64,000 nucleotides of DNA. Source: Paenibacillus sp. UNC499MF. Its GTDB lineage: Bacteria; Bacillota; Bacilli; Paenibacillales; NBRC-103111. The position numbers and the translations under genes were made by a program. The notes under the pieces were generated by a model. The model worked only from the letters and a program-made list of their open reading frames with translations. It had not been told where the DNA came from and made no database searches. Positions within the stretch are counted from its first letter, which is position 1, and the number at the start of each line of letters is the position of its first letter. The stretch covers positions 49,924-113,923 of the forward strand of contig NZ_FNVF01000013.1 in NCBI RefSeq assembly GCF_900107975.1. The letters are read 5' to 3'. Of the stretch, positions 24,965 to 33,995 are shown piece after piece.

Positions 24965-25050
24965 AAACGGGAAGCCCCCTTCAATCGGAATGCGTGCATG
25001 ATCGGTAAGCACAAAGTACTAAATGATTCTTCTTAATCATAGGCCCTGTT

Positions 25051-25089
25051 TGTAAATACAAAATTAATCAATTGTAAAGCCCGTGTAAA
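25051..25089 (-). promoter_or_regulatory. Internal Pho box upstream of pstC
   Basis: On the minus strand TTTACA occurs at 25084-25089, 25073-25078 and 25051-25056, i.e. offsets 0, 11 and 33. This is the 11-bp-phased direct-repeat pattern bound by PhoP dimers. Spacing is identical to the array upstream of pstS. Confidence 0.75.
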
Positions 25090-25102
25090 TTTTGCGGCAA
25101 AT

Positions 25103-25140
25103 AAAAAAGATGCCCCGAAGTCGATAAGCTTCAGGACATC
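25103..25140 (-). terminator. pstS/pstC intergenic terminator
   Basis: Minus-strand stem GATGtCCtGAAGC/GCTTCGGGGCATC style arms followed by TTTTTTAT, just after pstS. It would leave pstS more highly expressed than the permease genes. Confidence 0.75.
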
Positions 25141-25157
25141 CCATGAGGTTATACGTC

Positions 25158-26054
25158 TTATTTTTTCAGAAGGTCAGCCGGAAGGAACTTCAGTTCCTCC
25201 ACTTTTTTCGTTTGGAACTCAGGGCTCATGATGTAGTCAAGGAAAGCTTTGGTCGCGCCGGTAGGCTCGCCTTTCGTGTACATGCGCTCGGTTCCGAACA
25301 GCTTGTAGCTGCCGTCTTTGATCGTTTCTTTGGCGAAAGCGACGTTGTCGAATTTCAGAGCTTTAACGGTGTTGTCCAGGTACGGCGTATCGATGTAACC
25401 GATGGAGCCGGACTGGCTGCCTACGGCCGTTTTAACGGCGCCCGTGCTTTCTTGAACGACGCCTTCTTTTGTAAAGTCTTTGCCGTCCAGCACGATTTGC
25501 TGAACAAGCTTACGGGAACCGGAGGAATCCGGACGGTGAACGACATTGATCGGAGCGTCCTTGCCGCCTACTTCTTTCCAGTTTTTGATTTTGCCCATGA
25601 AAATATCGGCTGCCTGCTGTTTCGTCAAGCCTTCGATATTGACATCAGGATTTACGATAAGCGCGAACGGAGCGATTGCAACCACGTGTTCTTTCAGGTT
25701 CTTGTCTTTGTATTCGTCGCCTGCGGCCACGTCGGAGTTCCCGATATTCGAAATGCCGTCCGCTACGTCCTTAAGTCCTTTGCCGGAACCGCCGGCTGTC
25801 GGGTTGATCGTAACCTTCGGATTCTTTTCCATGAACAGCTTCGCCGCTTCTTTAACGAGCGGGAGAAGAGCGCTGGAACCGGAAGCCGTAACCGTTCCGG
25901 AAATTTCTTGAGCCGCCGTTGTTTCGGCAGGCTTGTTCGATGTTGCGGGACTACCTGCGTTTGTGTCTGTCTTTCCGCAGCCAGCCAAAACCCCCAGAGT
26001 AAGTACTGCAGCTAGCGAGATGGATAACCCTTTTTTCGACATGAACTTCAACAT
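25158..26054 (-). CDS. pstS: Phosphate-binding lipoprotein PstS
   Basis: 298-aa extracellular phosphate-binding lipoprotein. Signal peptide with lipobox LAGC, a Thr/Ala/Pro linker, then the PBP fold with phosphate-contact segments TASGSSALLPL, NPTAGGSGKGLKDV, GNSDVAAGDE and RPDSSGSRKLV. Start ATG 26054 has AAAGGAGG 11 bases upstream; an internal ATG at 26042 is possible. First gene of the pst operon, behind a Pho box. Confidence 0.96.
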   Translation of the reverse strand: MLKFMSKKGLSISLAAVLTLGVLAGCGKTDTNAGSPATSNKPAETTAAQEISGTVTASGSSALLPLVKEAAKLFMEKNPKVTINPTAGGSGKGLKDVADGISNIGNSDVAAGDEYKDKNLKEHVVAIAPFALIVNPDVNIEGLTKQQAADIFMGKIKNWKEVGGKDAPINVVHRPDSSGSRKLVQQIVLDGKDFTKEGVVQESTGAVKTAVGSQSGSIGYIDTPYLDNTVKALKFDNVAFAKETIKDGSYKLFGTERMYTKGEPTGATKAFLDYIMSPEFQTKKVEELKFLPADLLKK

Positions 26055-26122
26055 GTTGTACATGTCCTCCTTTGACGTTTCTTTCTTTGTTTTATGTTTC
26101 CTAGGACATCGTAACAAGCGAA

Positions 26123-26161
26123 TGTAAACTGCAAGTCGTCCAAACGTAAATTTCATGTAAA
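26123..26161 (-). promoter_or_regulatory. Pho box upstream of pstS
   Basis: Minus-strand TTTACA at 26156-26161, TTTACG at 26145-26150 and TTTACA at 26123-26128, offsets 0, 11 and 33. Known PhoP sites are TT(A/T/C)ACA repeats with 11-bp phasing. Confidence 0.8.
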
Positions 26162-26330
26162 ACTTTTTACGGGCTGCCATTCGCCCCTCAAGTTCCTTCG
26201 AAATGAGCCTATTTAACTCCCGTTTTACAAAACCCGTCACGTTCTCTAATACTGAAGACTTATAGTTAAAGCGACTATAGACCTATATAAAGGTTGATTC
26301 CCAAACCAAGAGACCTATCGGAGGGTGAAC

Positions 26331-28058
26331 ATGAGGAACTTCTTCTATTTAAGTACAATGAAACGCAAATTGATCGCCAGCTTCGGGGTTCTGATGCTGC
26401 TGTTTGTGGCGATGGCCTTTTTCCTCGTTCATCAAATCAGTAAAATCAACACGCAGATCGCGCTGCAAAACGAACGGGTCGCCATGAAAACGACCGCGCT
26501 GGAGCTGAAAGAAACGGTTCAGGAGCTCAGCATTATCGCTTCCGGACTGGAGCTTTCCAAAGATCCTTCCTATATAGAAAGGTACGAGCAGACGAGAACC
26601 GTTTACAACCGTCTTCTTGAGGTGATTAAGGGAACCGTACGGAACGAAGAGGAAAAAGCGTGGCGCGGTGGACTTATCGTCGCTTCCGCGGATTATATCA
26701 ACAATTTCGACGCGGCCGCCAAGCTCGTTCAGGAAAAGAAAGTCAGCCCCAAAGAGATGGAGCTGAGCATGCTTCATTATTACGGCGAAGGGCAGACGCT
26801 GCGCGAAACGATCTTTAAGCTGGTCGACAAGTTTTACGTCGCCTTCTCGGCCGATGCGCAGGCGGCCGTCGACGACTCCCAGAAAGTCATCGCCCAGACC
26901 GTGACCGTCGCCGTCGCCGCGGCCGTCCTCGTTCTTCTCGCTTCCGCGGCCGTCGCCGTCCTGCTTATCCGCTCCTTCCTCATTCCGGTGCGCAAGCTCC
27001 AGGAAGCGGTCGCGCGCATGGCGTCCGGCGACCTGCGGCATGAAATCGGAAGCCGCGCGGGGGACGAGCTGGGCGAGCTCAGCCGCAGCTTCGACCGGAT
27101 GACCGCCCAGGTCCGCGGGATGCTCGAACACACGAGCGGCATCGCGACGGCGCTGGCCGGGCAGTCGGTCACCTTCCGCCGGGTGTCCACCGACACGGCG
27201 GCGGCCAACGCGGACATCGTCCAAGCGATGTCCGCCATCGCGCACGGCGCTTCCGAGCAGGCTGCGGATTCCGAGCATGCGTCCACCTCCGTCGCCGGGC
27301 TCGAAAGCGAGACGCGCGAGATCGCCGAATACGCGGCGGTGATGAGCCAGGCGAGCCGGGAAGCCGCGGAGGTCACCGTGCGGGGCTCCCGCTCCGTGCA
27401 CTCGCTGGAGGAAGCCAGCGGCGCCACGCGGCGGGTTCTCGGGCAGGTGCAGGAAGCGATGGCGACGCTGGCGGGCGATTCCCGCCGCATCGGCACCATC
27501 CTGGACGCGATTACCGAGATCGCGTCCAGGACGCACCTGCTGGCGCTCAACGCCGCCATCGAGGCGGCTGCAGCCGGCTCCAGCGGGCGCGGCTTCGCCG
27601 TCATCGCCGCGGAAGTGCGCCAGCTCGCGCAGCAGTCGAGCGACGAAGCCCGCCGCGCCGCGGGTACGATCGCATCCGTGGAGAGCCGGATGCGCGAGAT
27701 GCAGGCCCGCGTCACGGATGCGAAGCGCCACGCGGACGCCCAGGAGCTGACCGTCCGCGAATCGCTCGGCTCGTTCGGGGCGATCGAACGCGCGATGGAA
27801 GTCGTGACGAATCAGATTCAATTCGTCAACGGCCGCATCGAGCGTTCCCTGCACAGCAGCGCGCAGCTTGTCGGCACGATCCGCCATATGGCAGAAATTG
27901 CCGAGCAGACGTCCGCGGGCGTGCAGGAGGTGACCTCGGCTTCGACCGAGAACGACGCCTCCATCCGGAGCATCGCCGTGCAGGCCGACGAGATGAACGG
28001 ACTCGCGGAAAGCCTGTACCGCGAGATCAACAAGTTCAAGATCGGCGAAGCTTCGTAA
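26331..28058 (+). CDS. Methyl-accepting chemotaxis protein with divergent signalling tip
   Basis: Predicted 575-aa transmembrane chemoreceptor: TM1 (~13-33), an ~160-residue helical extracellular region with no recognised ligand domain, TM2 (~195-218), a HAMP domain ([20 protein letters not shown]...[15 protein letters not shown]) and a cytoplasmic signalling hairpin. At the tip, [29 protein letters not shown] departs from the near-invariant AARAGE: Arg is Ala and Glu is Ser, and TN before LLALN is TH. These sites make trimer contacts in Tsr, so coupling to CheA may be altered. ATG 26331 follows CGGAGGG. GC content rises sharply over the HAMP and signalling part. Divergent from pstS. Confidence 0.9.
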   Translation: MRNFFYLSTMKRKLIASFGVLMLLFVAMAFFLVHQISKINTQIALQNERVAMKTTALELKETVQELSIIASGLELSKDPSYIERYEQTRTVYNRLLEVIKGTVRNEEEKAWRGGLIVASADYINNFDAAAKLVQEKKVSPKEMELSMLHYYGEGQTLRETIFKLVDKFYVAFSADAQAAVDDSQKVIAQTVTVAVAAAVLVLLASAAVAVLLIRSFLIPVRKLQEAVARMASGDLRHEIGSRAGDELGELSRSFDRMTAQVRGMLEHTSGIATALAGQSVTFRRVSTDTAAANADIVQAMSAIAHGASEQAADSEHASTSVAGLESETREIAEYAAVMSQASREAAEVTVRGSRSVHSLEEASGATRRVLGQVQEAMATLAGDSRRIGTILDAITEIASRTHLLALNAAIEAAAAGSSGRGFAVIAAEVRQLAQQSSDEARRAAGTIASVESRMREMQARVTDAKRHADAQELTVRESLGSFGAIERAMEVVTNQIQFVNGRIERSLHSSAQLVGTIRHMAEIAEQTSAGVQEVTSASTENDASIRSIAVQADEMNGLAESLYREINKFKIGEAS

Positions 28059-28080
28059 ACGCCGGAAAAATAACCCCGAG

Positions 28081-28107
28081 AGCACCCCGTCATGGCGGTG
28101 CTTTTTT
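28081..28107 (+). terminator. Terminator of chemoreceptor gene
   Basis: AGCACC (28081-28086) pairs with GGTGCT (28097-28102), followed by TTTTTA. Confidence 0.75.
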
Positions 28108-28524
28108 ACATGCGGGGGCAAGTTTACGGGGTTCTCCGTTTCTGTTCGGGACCTTAGTATGCCGCCTGTGAATCACGCCGGTTGCTAATTGACCTTCGTT
28201 CAGGCCGAAGGCCCGTTTCTTGTAAAAAAAGGGCGGATAATAGAGAAAATTCTCCCTCATCGTCTAATGTTACCCCTTTTGCTTCCCTTCATTTTCCTTG
28301 ATACTGAAACTAGTTAACCGATTACATCGCGAGAAGAAGAAGCTTGCCTTTCGATTTTTTTGCCCGGTCTGCCGCCTATGTCAAAGTCAGTCCAGGCCGG
28401 TCGTTCAACCTTACACTCTTCTTCTCCATTTCGACGGTTATCTCATAAGGAGGTGCATACAGCCAGGAACCGAACCCGTGCGGAACATTCCGGATGTTGT
28501 TCAAGTTCTGCGGACCTTTGTTAA
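28108..28524. other. Gene-free chitinase upstream region
   Basis: About 415 bp without a credible gene. It contains an AAGGAGGTG at 28449-28457 with no usable start after it and a weak promoter candidate, TTGTTC (28499-28504) with TTAATG 18 bp downstream, whose -10 abuts the cre box. Confidence 0.4.
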
Positions 28525-28538
28525 TGTAAGCGTTATCA
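28525..28538. promoter_or_regulatory. cre box (CcpA site) of chitinase gene
   Basis: TGTAAGCGTTATCA matches the catabolite-responsive-element consensus TGWAANCGNTNWCA at every defined position. It lies 33 bp before the start codon, placed to block transcription when preferred sugars are present. Confidence 0.85.
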
Positions 28539-28570
28539 TATTTTCCTATCCGAAAAGGAGGCTTTACTTA

Positions 28571-31500
28571 ATGAACCAGAAATCCCGGCAATCTGCCAAA
28601 GCCCGGCGCCCCAAATCACCGGCCCGGATCGCGCTCGGCATCCTGCTGATCGTTACCCTCATCGTGTCTTTATTCCCGTTCCTGGGTTTAGGCGCGCAGA
28701 AAGCGTCGGCGGCGGAGTCTTATAAAGTCGTGGGCTATTACCCTTCATGGGCCGCTTACGGCCGCAATTACAACGTAGCCGACGTTGATGCTTCCAAAGT
28801 TACGCACATCAACTACGCTTTCGCCGACATTTGCTGGGACGGCAAACACGGCAATCCGGACCCGACCGGTCCGAACCCGCAAACGTGGGCCTGCCAAGAC
28901 GCTGCGGGAGCCAACATTAACGTTCCGAACGGCACGATCGTGCTCGGCGATCCTTGGATCGATACCCAGAAGAGCTTTCCAGGGGACACTTGGGATGAGC
29001 CTGTCCGCGGTAACCTGAAACAGCTGATCAAGCTGAAACAAGCCAACCCGAACCTCAAGACGATCATTTCCGTTGGCGGCTGGTCCTGGTCCAACCGTTT
29101 CTCCGATGTAGCCGCGAGCGCCGCAACGCGTGAAGTGTTCGCGAACTCCGCGGTTGACTTTATCCGCAAATATCAGTTTGACGGCGTCGACCTTGACTGG
29201 GAGTATCCGGTTGGCGGCGGTCTTGCGGGCAACTCCGCACGTCCGGAAGATAAGCAGAATTACACGCTGCTGCTTCAGAAAATCCGTGAGAAGCTGGATG
29301 CGGCCGGCACGACCGACAACAAGAAGTATCTCCTCACAATCGCTTCCGGCGCAGGTCCGACTTACGCGGCCAACACCGAGCTCGGCAACATGGCCAAGTA
29401 TCTGGACTGGATCAACATCATGACGTACGACTTTAACGGCGGCTGGCAGACGATCAGCGCTCATAACGCCCCTCTTTATGCCGATCCGGCCGCAATCGCC
29501 GCAGGCGTACCGAACGCCGACACGTTCAACGTGGAGAAAGGCGTACAAGGGCATATCAACGCAGGCGTACCGGCCAGCAAAATCGTCCTCGGCCTCGCCT
29601 TCTACGGACGCGGCTGGAGCGGCTGCAAGAACACGGCTAACGGCGAATACCAGCAGTGTGCAGGTCTGGCGACTACCGGAACGTGGGAGAAAGGCTCTTT
29701 CGATTTCTACGATCTGGAAGCCAACTATATCAACAAAAACGGCTACACCCGCTACTGGAATAACACGGCGAAAGTTCCGTTCCTGTACAACGCTACGAAC
29801 GGCACGTTTATCTCTTACGACGATGCCGAATCCATCGGGTATAAAACAAGCTTCATCAAGTCCAAAGGTCTTGGCGGCGGCATGCTGTGGGAATTCAGCG
29901 GCGACCGCAACAAGACGCTTCTGAAGAAAGTCACGACGGATCTGTCGGGTTCCGCACCGGTCGGCGACACGATTGCGCCTTCCGTACCGGCCAACCTGAA
30001 ATCGACGGCTAAGACGTCCACAAGCGTTACGCTTTCCTGGAACGCTTCGACCGACAATGTCGGCGTAACGGGCTACACGGTCACATACGGCACCAAGACA
30101 GTAGATGTAACAACGACGAACGCAACGATCACGGGTCTGACGCCAAGCACGGCTTACTCCTTCACGGTTAAAGCGAAAGACGCGGCGGGCAACGTATCCG
30201 CGGCCAGCACAGCCGTTTCCGTAACTACCGACGCAAGCTCCGGCGGCGGAACCGATACGACGGCACCGACGGCTCCGGCCAATCTGGCCGTAACCGCCAA
30301 AACGTCGACCAGCGTAACACTGGGCTGGACGGCTTCCACCGACAACGTGGGCGTAACCGGCTACACCGTAACTTACGGCAGCACGAGCGTGAACGTTACC
30401 GGCACGACCGCAACGATCAGCGGCCTGACGGCCGGCACCGCTTATACGTTCAGCGTAAAAGCGAAAGACGCGGCGGGCAACCTTTCCGCAGCGGCAACCG
30501 TTTCGGCTACGACGGACAGCGGCTCCGGCGGCTCCGTTTGCCCGGCGGCTTGGGACACAAGCAAGTCGTACACCGGCGGACAACGCGTCTCTTATAACGG
30601 CAAAATTTATGAAGCAAAATGGTGGACGCAGGGCGAACGCCCGGATTCTTCCAACCAATACGGCGTATGGAAATATATCAGCGATTGCGGGGCGGGAGCG
30701 GGTTCTCCCGCTTCTGTTTCTTCCAGCGGCGCGGCGCTTGCCTCTAATCTGATCGCAGGTGCGGGCGCAGCTATTCCCGCCGTTGCTCCGGGAAGCTCTG
30801 CCGCAAGCCCGGCTTCGGCATCCGCTCTGTCTCCGAGCACGAAAGTGCTCGTCGGCTACTGGCACAACTTCGACAACGGTTCCGGCTTCATCCGTCTGCG
30901 CGACATTTCCCCCAAATTTGACGTGATCAACGTTTCCTTTGCCGAGCCTGTAGGCGGATCGACGACGGGAACGATCGGATTCACTCCTTTCAACTACACA
31001 GATGCCGACTTTAAAGCCGATGTCGCTTATCTGCAAAGCCAAGGCAAGAAAGTCATTATTTCCATCGGCGGCGCGAACGGTCAGGTTCAATTGACAACGG
31101 CCGGCGCGCGCAGCAACTTTGTAAGCTCCATGAAGTCCATTATTTCCAAGTACGGCTTTGACGGTCTGGATATCGATTTTGAAGGCCACTCCCTTTATCT
31201 GAACCCGGGAGATGCCGATTTTAAAAATCCGACTACTCCGGTTATTACGAACCTGATTTCGGCTATCCGCGAGCTTCATGATTCCTTCGGCGACAAATTC
31301 ATGCTGACCATGGCTCCGGAAACGTTTTTCGTTCAGCTCGGCTACTCCTTCTACGGAGGCACATGCAGCGGCTGCGATACGCGTGCGGGAGCTTACCTGC
31401 CCGTCATTTACGGCGTTCGCGACATTTTGGACTGGCTGCAGGTTCAGCTCTACAATTCCGGACCTATCACGGGACTGGACGATCAGTACCACACAATGGG

Positions 31501-32560
31501 CGTAGCCGACTTCCACGTCGCTATGACCGATATGCTGCTTACGGGCTTCCCGATCGCCAAAAACCCGAACTCCGTCTTCCCGGCTCTGCGTCCGGATCAA
31601 GTCGTGGTCGGACTTCCGGCTAACGGCAACGCGGGCGGCGGCTTCACAAGTGTCTCCGAAGTGCATAAAGCGCTGGACTATCTGATGAAAGGCAAAGCTT
31701 TCGGCTCCTATACCCTCCGCGGTTCCGTTCAACCGGGACTGAGAGGCCTGATGACCTGGTCCATCAACTGGGATAAGTTCAACAACTTCGAGTTCTCCAA
31801 CAGCCACCGCGCTTATCTGGACAGCTTCGGTACGGGAACGCCCGGCGATACGCAGGCGCCTTCCGTTCCGGGTAATCTCCGTTCTTCCAACGTAACGGCT
31901 ACCGGCGTCACGCTCACGTGGAACGCATCCACGGATAATACCGGCGTAACCGGCTATGAGGTTTATCAAGGCACGGCCAAAATCGCCGATACGACCAGCA
32001 CGACTTACAACGTCGGCAATCTTACGGCAAACACGGCCTACACGTTTACCGTAAAAGCGAAAGACGCGGCCGGCAACGTATCCGCGGCAAGCACCCCTCT
32101 GGCCGTTACTACGGCTAACGGCGGCGGCTCCGGCGACACGACCGCCCCTACCGCGCCGACGGCACTGAAAGTAACGGCAAAATCCGCGAACAGCGTCAGC
32201 CTCGGCTGGACCGCTTCCACGGATAATGTAGGCGTAACGGGTTATACCGTTTCGTACGGCACCAGCACCGTGAACGTTACAGGTACGACAGTCGTCATCA
32301 CGGGACTGACCGCGAACACGGCGTATACGTTCACCGTGAAAGCCAAAGACGCGGCCGGCAATGTGTCCGCAGCCGCTTCCATCCAGGCCACCACGGATCC
32401 CACAGCTCCGGGAGGTCCTGCCGCATGGGCGCCCGGCGTCAGCTACAAGGCTAATGACGAAGTCACATACAGCGGCTCGACTTATATTTGCCGGCAGCCG
32501 CATACCTCTCTGCAGGGTTGGGAACCTTCCAACGTACCGGCTCTCTGGACTAAAAAGTAA
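28571..32560 (+). CDS. Secreted chitinase with two GH18 domains, four Fn3 and two CBM5/12 domains
   Basis: Predicted 1329-aa secreted chitinase. Signal peptide ends near AxA (QKASAA, ~46). Order by residue: GH18-A ~49-460 (FDGVDLDWEYP, DxxDxDxE intact), Fn3 ~466-555, Fn3 ~561-650, CBM5/12 ~656-706 (AWDTSKSYTGGQRVSYNGK, WWTQGERPDSS), Ala/Ser linker, GH18-B ~755-1085 (FDGLDIDFEG, DxxDxDxE intact), Fn3 ~1093, Fn3 ~1189, CBM5/12 ~1285-1329 (VSYKANDEVTYSGSTY...QPHTSLQGWEPS). The two catalytic domains are of different GH18 types, so they likely attack chitin in complementary ways. ATG 28571 follows AAAGGAGG; the basic N-terminus (NQKSRQSAKARRPKSPAR) fits a long Sec signal. Controlled by a perfect cre box. 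Confidence 0.95.
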   Translation: MNQKSRQSAKARRPKSPARIALGILLIVTLIVSLFPFLGLGAQKASAAESYKVVGYYPSWAAYGRNYNVADVDASKVTHINYAFADICWDGKHGNPDPTGPNPQTWACQDAAGANINVPNGTIVLGDPWIDTQKSFPGDTWDEPVRGNLKQLIKLKQANPNLKTIISVGGWSWSNRFSDVAASAATREVFANSAVDFIRKYQFDGVDLDWEYPVGGGLAGNSARPEDKQNYTLLLQKIREKLDAAGTTDNKKYLLTIASGAGPTYAANTELGNMAKYLDWINIMTYDFNGGWQTISAHNAPLYADPAAIAAGVPNADTFNVEKGVQGHINAGVPASKIVLGLAFYGRGWSGCKNTANGEYQQCAGLATTGTWEKGSFDFYDLEANYINKNGYTRYWNNTAKVPFLYNATNGTFISYDDAESIGYKTSFIKSKGLGGGMLWEFSGDRNKTLLKKVTTDLSGSAPVGDTIAPSVPANLKSTAKTSTSVTLSWNASTDNVGVTGYTVTYGTKTVDVTTTNATITGLTPSTAYSFTVKAKDAAGNVSAASTAVSVTTDASSGGGTDTTAPTAPANLAVTAKTSTSVTLGWTASTDNVGVTGYTVTYGSTSVNVTGTTATISGLTAGTAYTFSVKAKDAAGNLSAAATVSATTDSGSGGSVCPAAWDTSKSYTGGQRVSYNGKIYEAKWWTQGERPDSSNQYGVWKYISDCGAGAGSPASVSSSGAALASNLIAGAGAAIPAVAPGSSAASPASASALSPSTKVLVGYWHNFDNGSGFIRLRDISPKFDVINVSFAEPVGGSTTGTIGFTPFNYTDADFKADVAYLQSQGKKVIISIGGANGQVQLTTAGARSNFVSSMKSIISKYGFDGLDIDFEGHSLYLNPGDADFKNPTTPVITNLISAIRELHDSFGDKFMLTMAPETFFVQLGYSFYGGTCSGCDTRAGAYLPVIYGVRDILDWLQVQLYNSGPITGLDDQYHTMGVADFHVAMTDMLLTGFPIAKNPNSVFPALRPDQVVVGLPANGNAGGGFTSVSEVHKALDYLMKGKAFGSYTLRGSVQPGLRGLMTWSINWDKFNNFEFSNSHRAYLDSFGTGTPGDTQAPSVPGNLRSSNVTATGVTLTWNASTDNTGVTGYEVYQGTAKIADTTSTTYNVGNLTANTAYTFTVKAKDAAGNVSAASTPLAVTTANGGGSGDTTAPTAPTALKVTAKSANSVSLGWTASTDNVGVTGYTVSYGTSTVNVTGTTVVITGLTANTAYTFTVKAKDAAGNVSAAASIQATTDPTAPGGPAAWAPGVSYKANDEVTYSGSTYICRQPHTSLQGWEPSNVPALWTKK

Positions 32561-32598
32561 TACCGCGGAAGGCGTACCGTCTTCCTGACCGGAACGGC

Positions 32599-32646
32599 AA
32601 AACAGCAGCTCCGCCCCGTATTGACGGGCGGGCTGCTGTTTTTTAT
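32599..32646. terminator. Bidirectional terminator, chitinase / solute-binding protein
   Basis: AACAGCAGC-CGCCCCGT pairs with ACGGGCG-GCTGCTGTT, ending TTTTTTATTTTTT. It overlaps the end of the convergent solute-binding protein gene. Confidence 0.9.
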
Positions 32647-33971
32647 TTTTTCTTCATCGTATCCAATAAAATTTGCTTCTCTTTCGCCAGGGATTGTTCG
32701 ATCTTATCCCTTGCGTCCGCGATAATCTGTTTGGTGTCCAATCTTTTCTCAATGCCGCTTGCGATCTCGCTTTCCCAAATTTCCTGGGCCTTGGCGTCCA
32801 GCGGCGTGGAAGGAAATTCCCTTACCCGGGTCATCAAATCCTCATGAAGCGCATAAGTTTTCTGCCCGCCGAGGAACGAATTCGTAGCCGCCAGTTCCTT
32901 CGCATTTCCGCGGGCGGGCAAATAGGCCGGAACCGCTCCGCTGAGGCCTTCCTTGCTGTATTCGGTAACGGCGAATTCAATGAATTTCCAGCCCATCTCT
33001 TTGTTGGCGCCTTTCGATGGGAGAAGAAAATTGGTGCTGTTCTGCCAGCCGTACAAGCCGAAAGGAAGTCTTGTTTCACGCCATTTCCCGGCCGTCTCGG
33101 GCGCCCACGCCTGAATTTGTTCGACTCCCCATGTCCCGAAATACATCATGGCGATCGTTCCGTCCTGAACCGCCTTCCGGCCCATATCGCCCCATACGTC
33201 CAGATGGGCCTCCAAACCGAAATCGTTAACTTTTTTAGCGATGTCGACGGCTTTGTGAAACGCTTCATTGTAGCGCATAAAATTCAGCTTGCGGTCGAAA
33301 ATGCCTTCCGAACGCTCAAAGAGCTGAACCGTCTCGTTCACCCACTGCGTCAAATAAATGTTATGCTCGCGCAGCTTTTTGGCCATATGCAGCCAGTTTG
33401 CGGGGTCTTCCATATACTTGGCAAGCTCCTCGGGCTCCGAAGGAAACCCGTACTGCTTCATAATGTCCTCCCGGTAATAGGTGACGGTAGGCGCCGTGGA
33501 CAGCGGAAGGCCAATCAGCTCGCTTCCGTCCGCCGACATGCCGCTTTCCCAAAGGGACGGGCTGAAATCATTCCGGTATTTCCCCGCCTGATAAGGAGGC
33601 TTAAGCAGATCCTCCAGCCCTTCGATCGCCGAAAAATTACCGAAATCGGTGCTGTCGACCATCATAACGTCCGGCGGCTTCCCATCGGCCAGCGCTTGCA
33701 GATAAGCTCCCACATATTCGGAGTAAGGAATGATCTTTATGTCAATGCTCAATTCCGGATAGCTTTCTTTAAACTTGTCCGCCATGGGCTCGATTCCGCC
33801 GTAATGGGTCCATACCGTCAACCGGTTCGGAACGGCCGCTTTTCCCGTGGAAGGAGCCGGCTTTTCGGCGGGAGCAGATGAAGCGGGATTGAGCGGTTCG
33901 GACCGGAAGCAGCCCGTGGTGGTTACTATGAACAAGAGCAGCAGCATGAAAATTTTAGTAAGTTTGACCAC
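32643..33971 (-). CDS. Extracellular solute-binding lipoprotein (carbohydrate ABC type)
   Basis: Predicted 442-aa family-1 solute-binding protein. Lipobox TTTGC, a Pro/Ala/Ser linker, then a two-lobe fold (RLTVWTHYGGIEPMADKFKESYPELSIDI; GKPPDVMMVDSTDFGNFSAIEGLEDL; TWGVEQIQAWAP). Such proteins deliver sugars to ABC permeases, but no permease or ATPase gene is adjacent. It follows the GGDEF-EAL gene by 24 bp in the same direction, so it may instead be an extracytoplasmic sensor partner; inference. Start GTG 33971 with GGGAGG upstream. Confidence 0.85.
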   Translation of the reverse strand: MVKLTKIFMLLLLFIVTTTGCFRSEPLNPASSAPAEKPAPSTGKAAVPNRLTVWTHYGGIEPMADKFKESYPELSIDIKIIPYSEYVGAYLQALADGKPPDVMMVDSTDFGNFSAIEGLEDLLKPPYQAGKYRNDFSPSLWESGMSADGSELIGLPLSTAPTVTYYREDIMKQYGFPSEPEELAKYMEDPANWLHMAKKLREHNIYLTQWVNETVQLFERSEGIFDRKLNFMRYNEAFHKAVDIAKKVNDFGLEAHLDVWGDMGRKAVQDGTIAMMYFGTWGVEQIQAWAPETAGKWRETRLPFGLYGWQNSTNFLLPSKGANKEMGWKFIEFAVTEYSKEGLSGAVPAYLPARGNAKELAATNSFLGGQKTYALHEDLMTRVREFPSTPLDAKAQEIWESEIASGIEKRLDTKQIIADARDKIEQSLAKEKQILLDTMKKK

Positions 33972-33995
33972 AACTCGTTTCCTCCCGTCGTATAG

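Noticed and set aside
28745-32503. Very long minus-strand open frame opposite the chitinase
   Set aside because: Shadow of the high-GC chitinase gene; no domains, no ribosome site, and repeats mirror the Fn3 codons.
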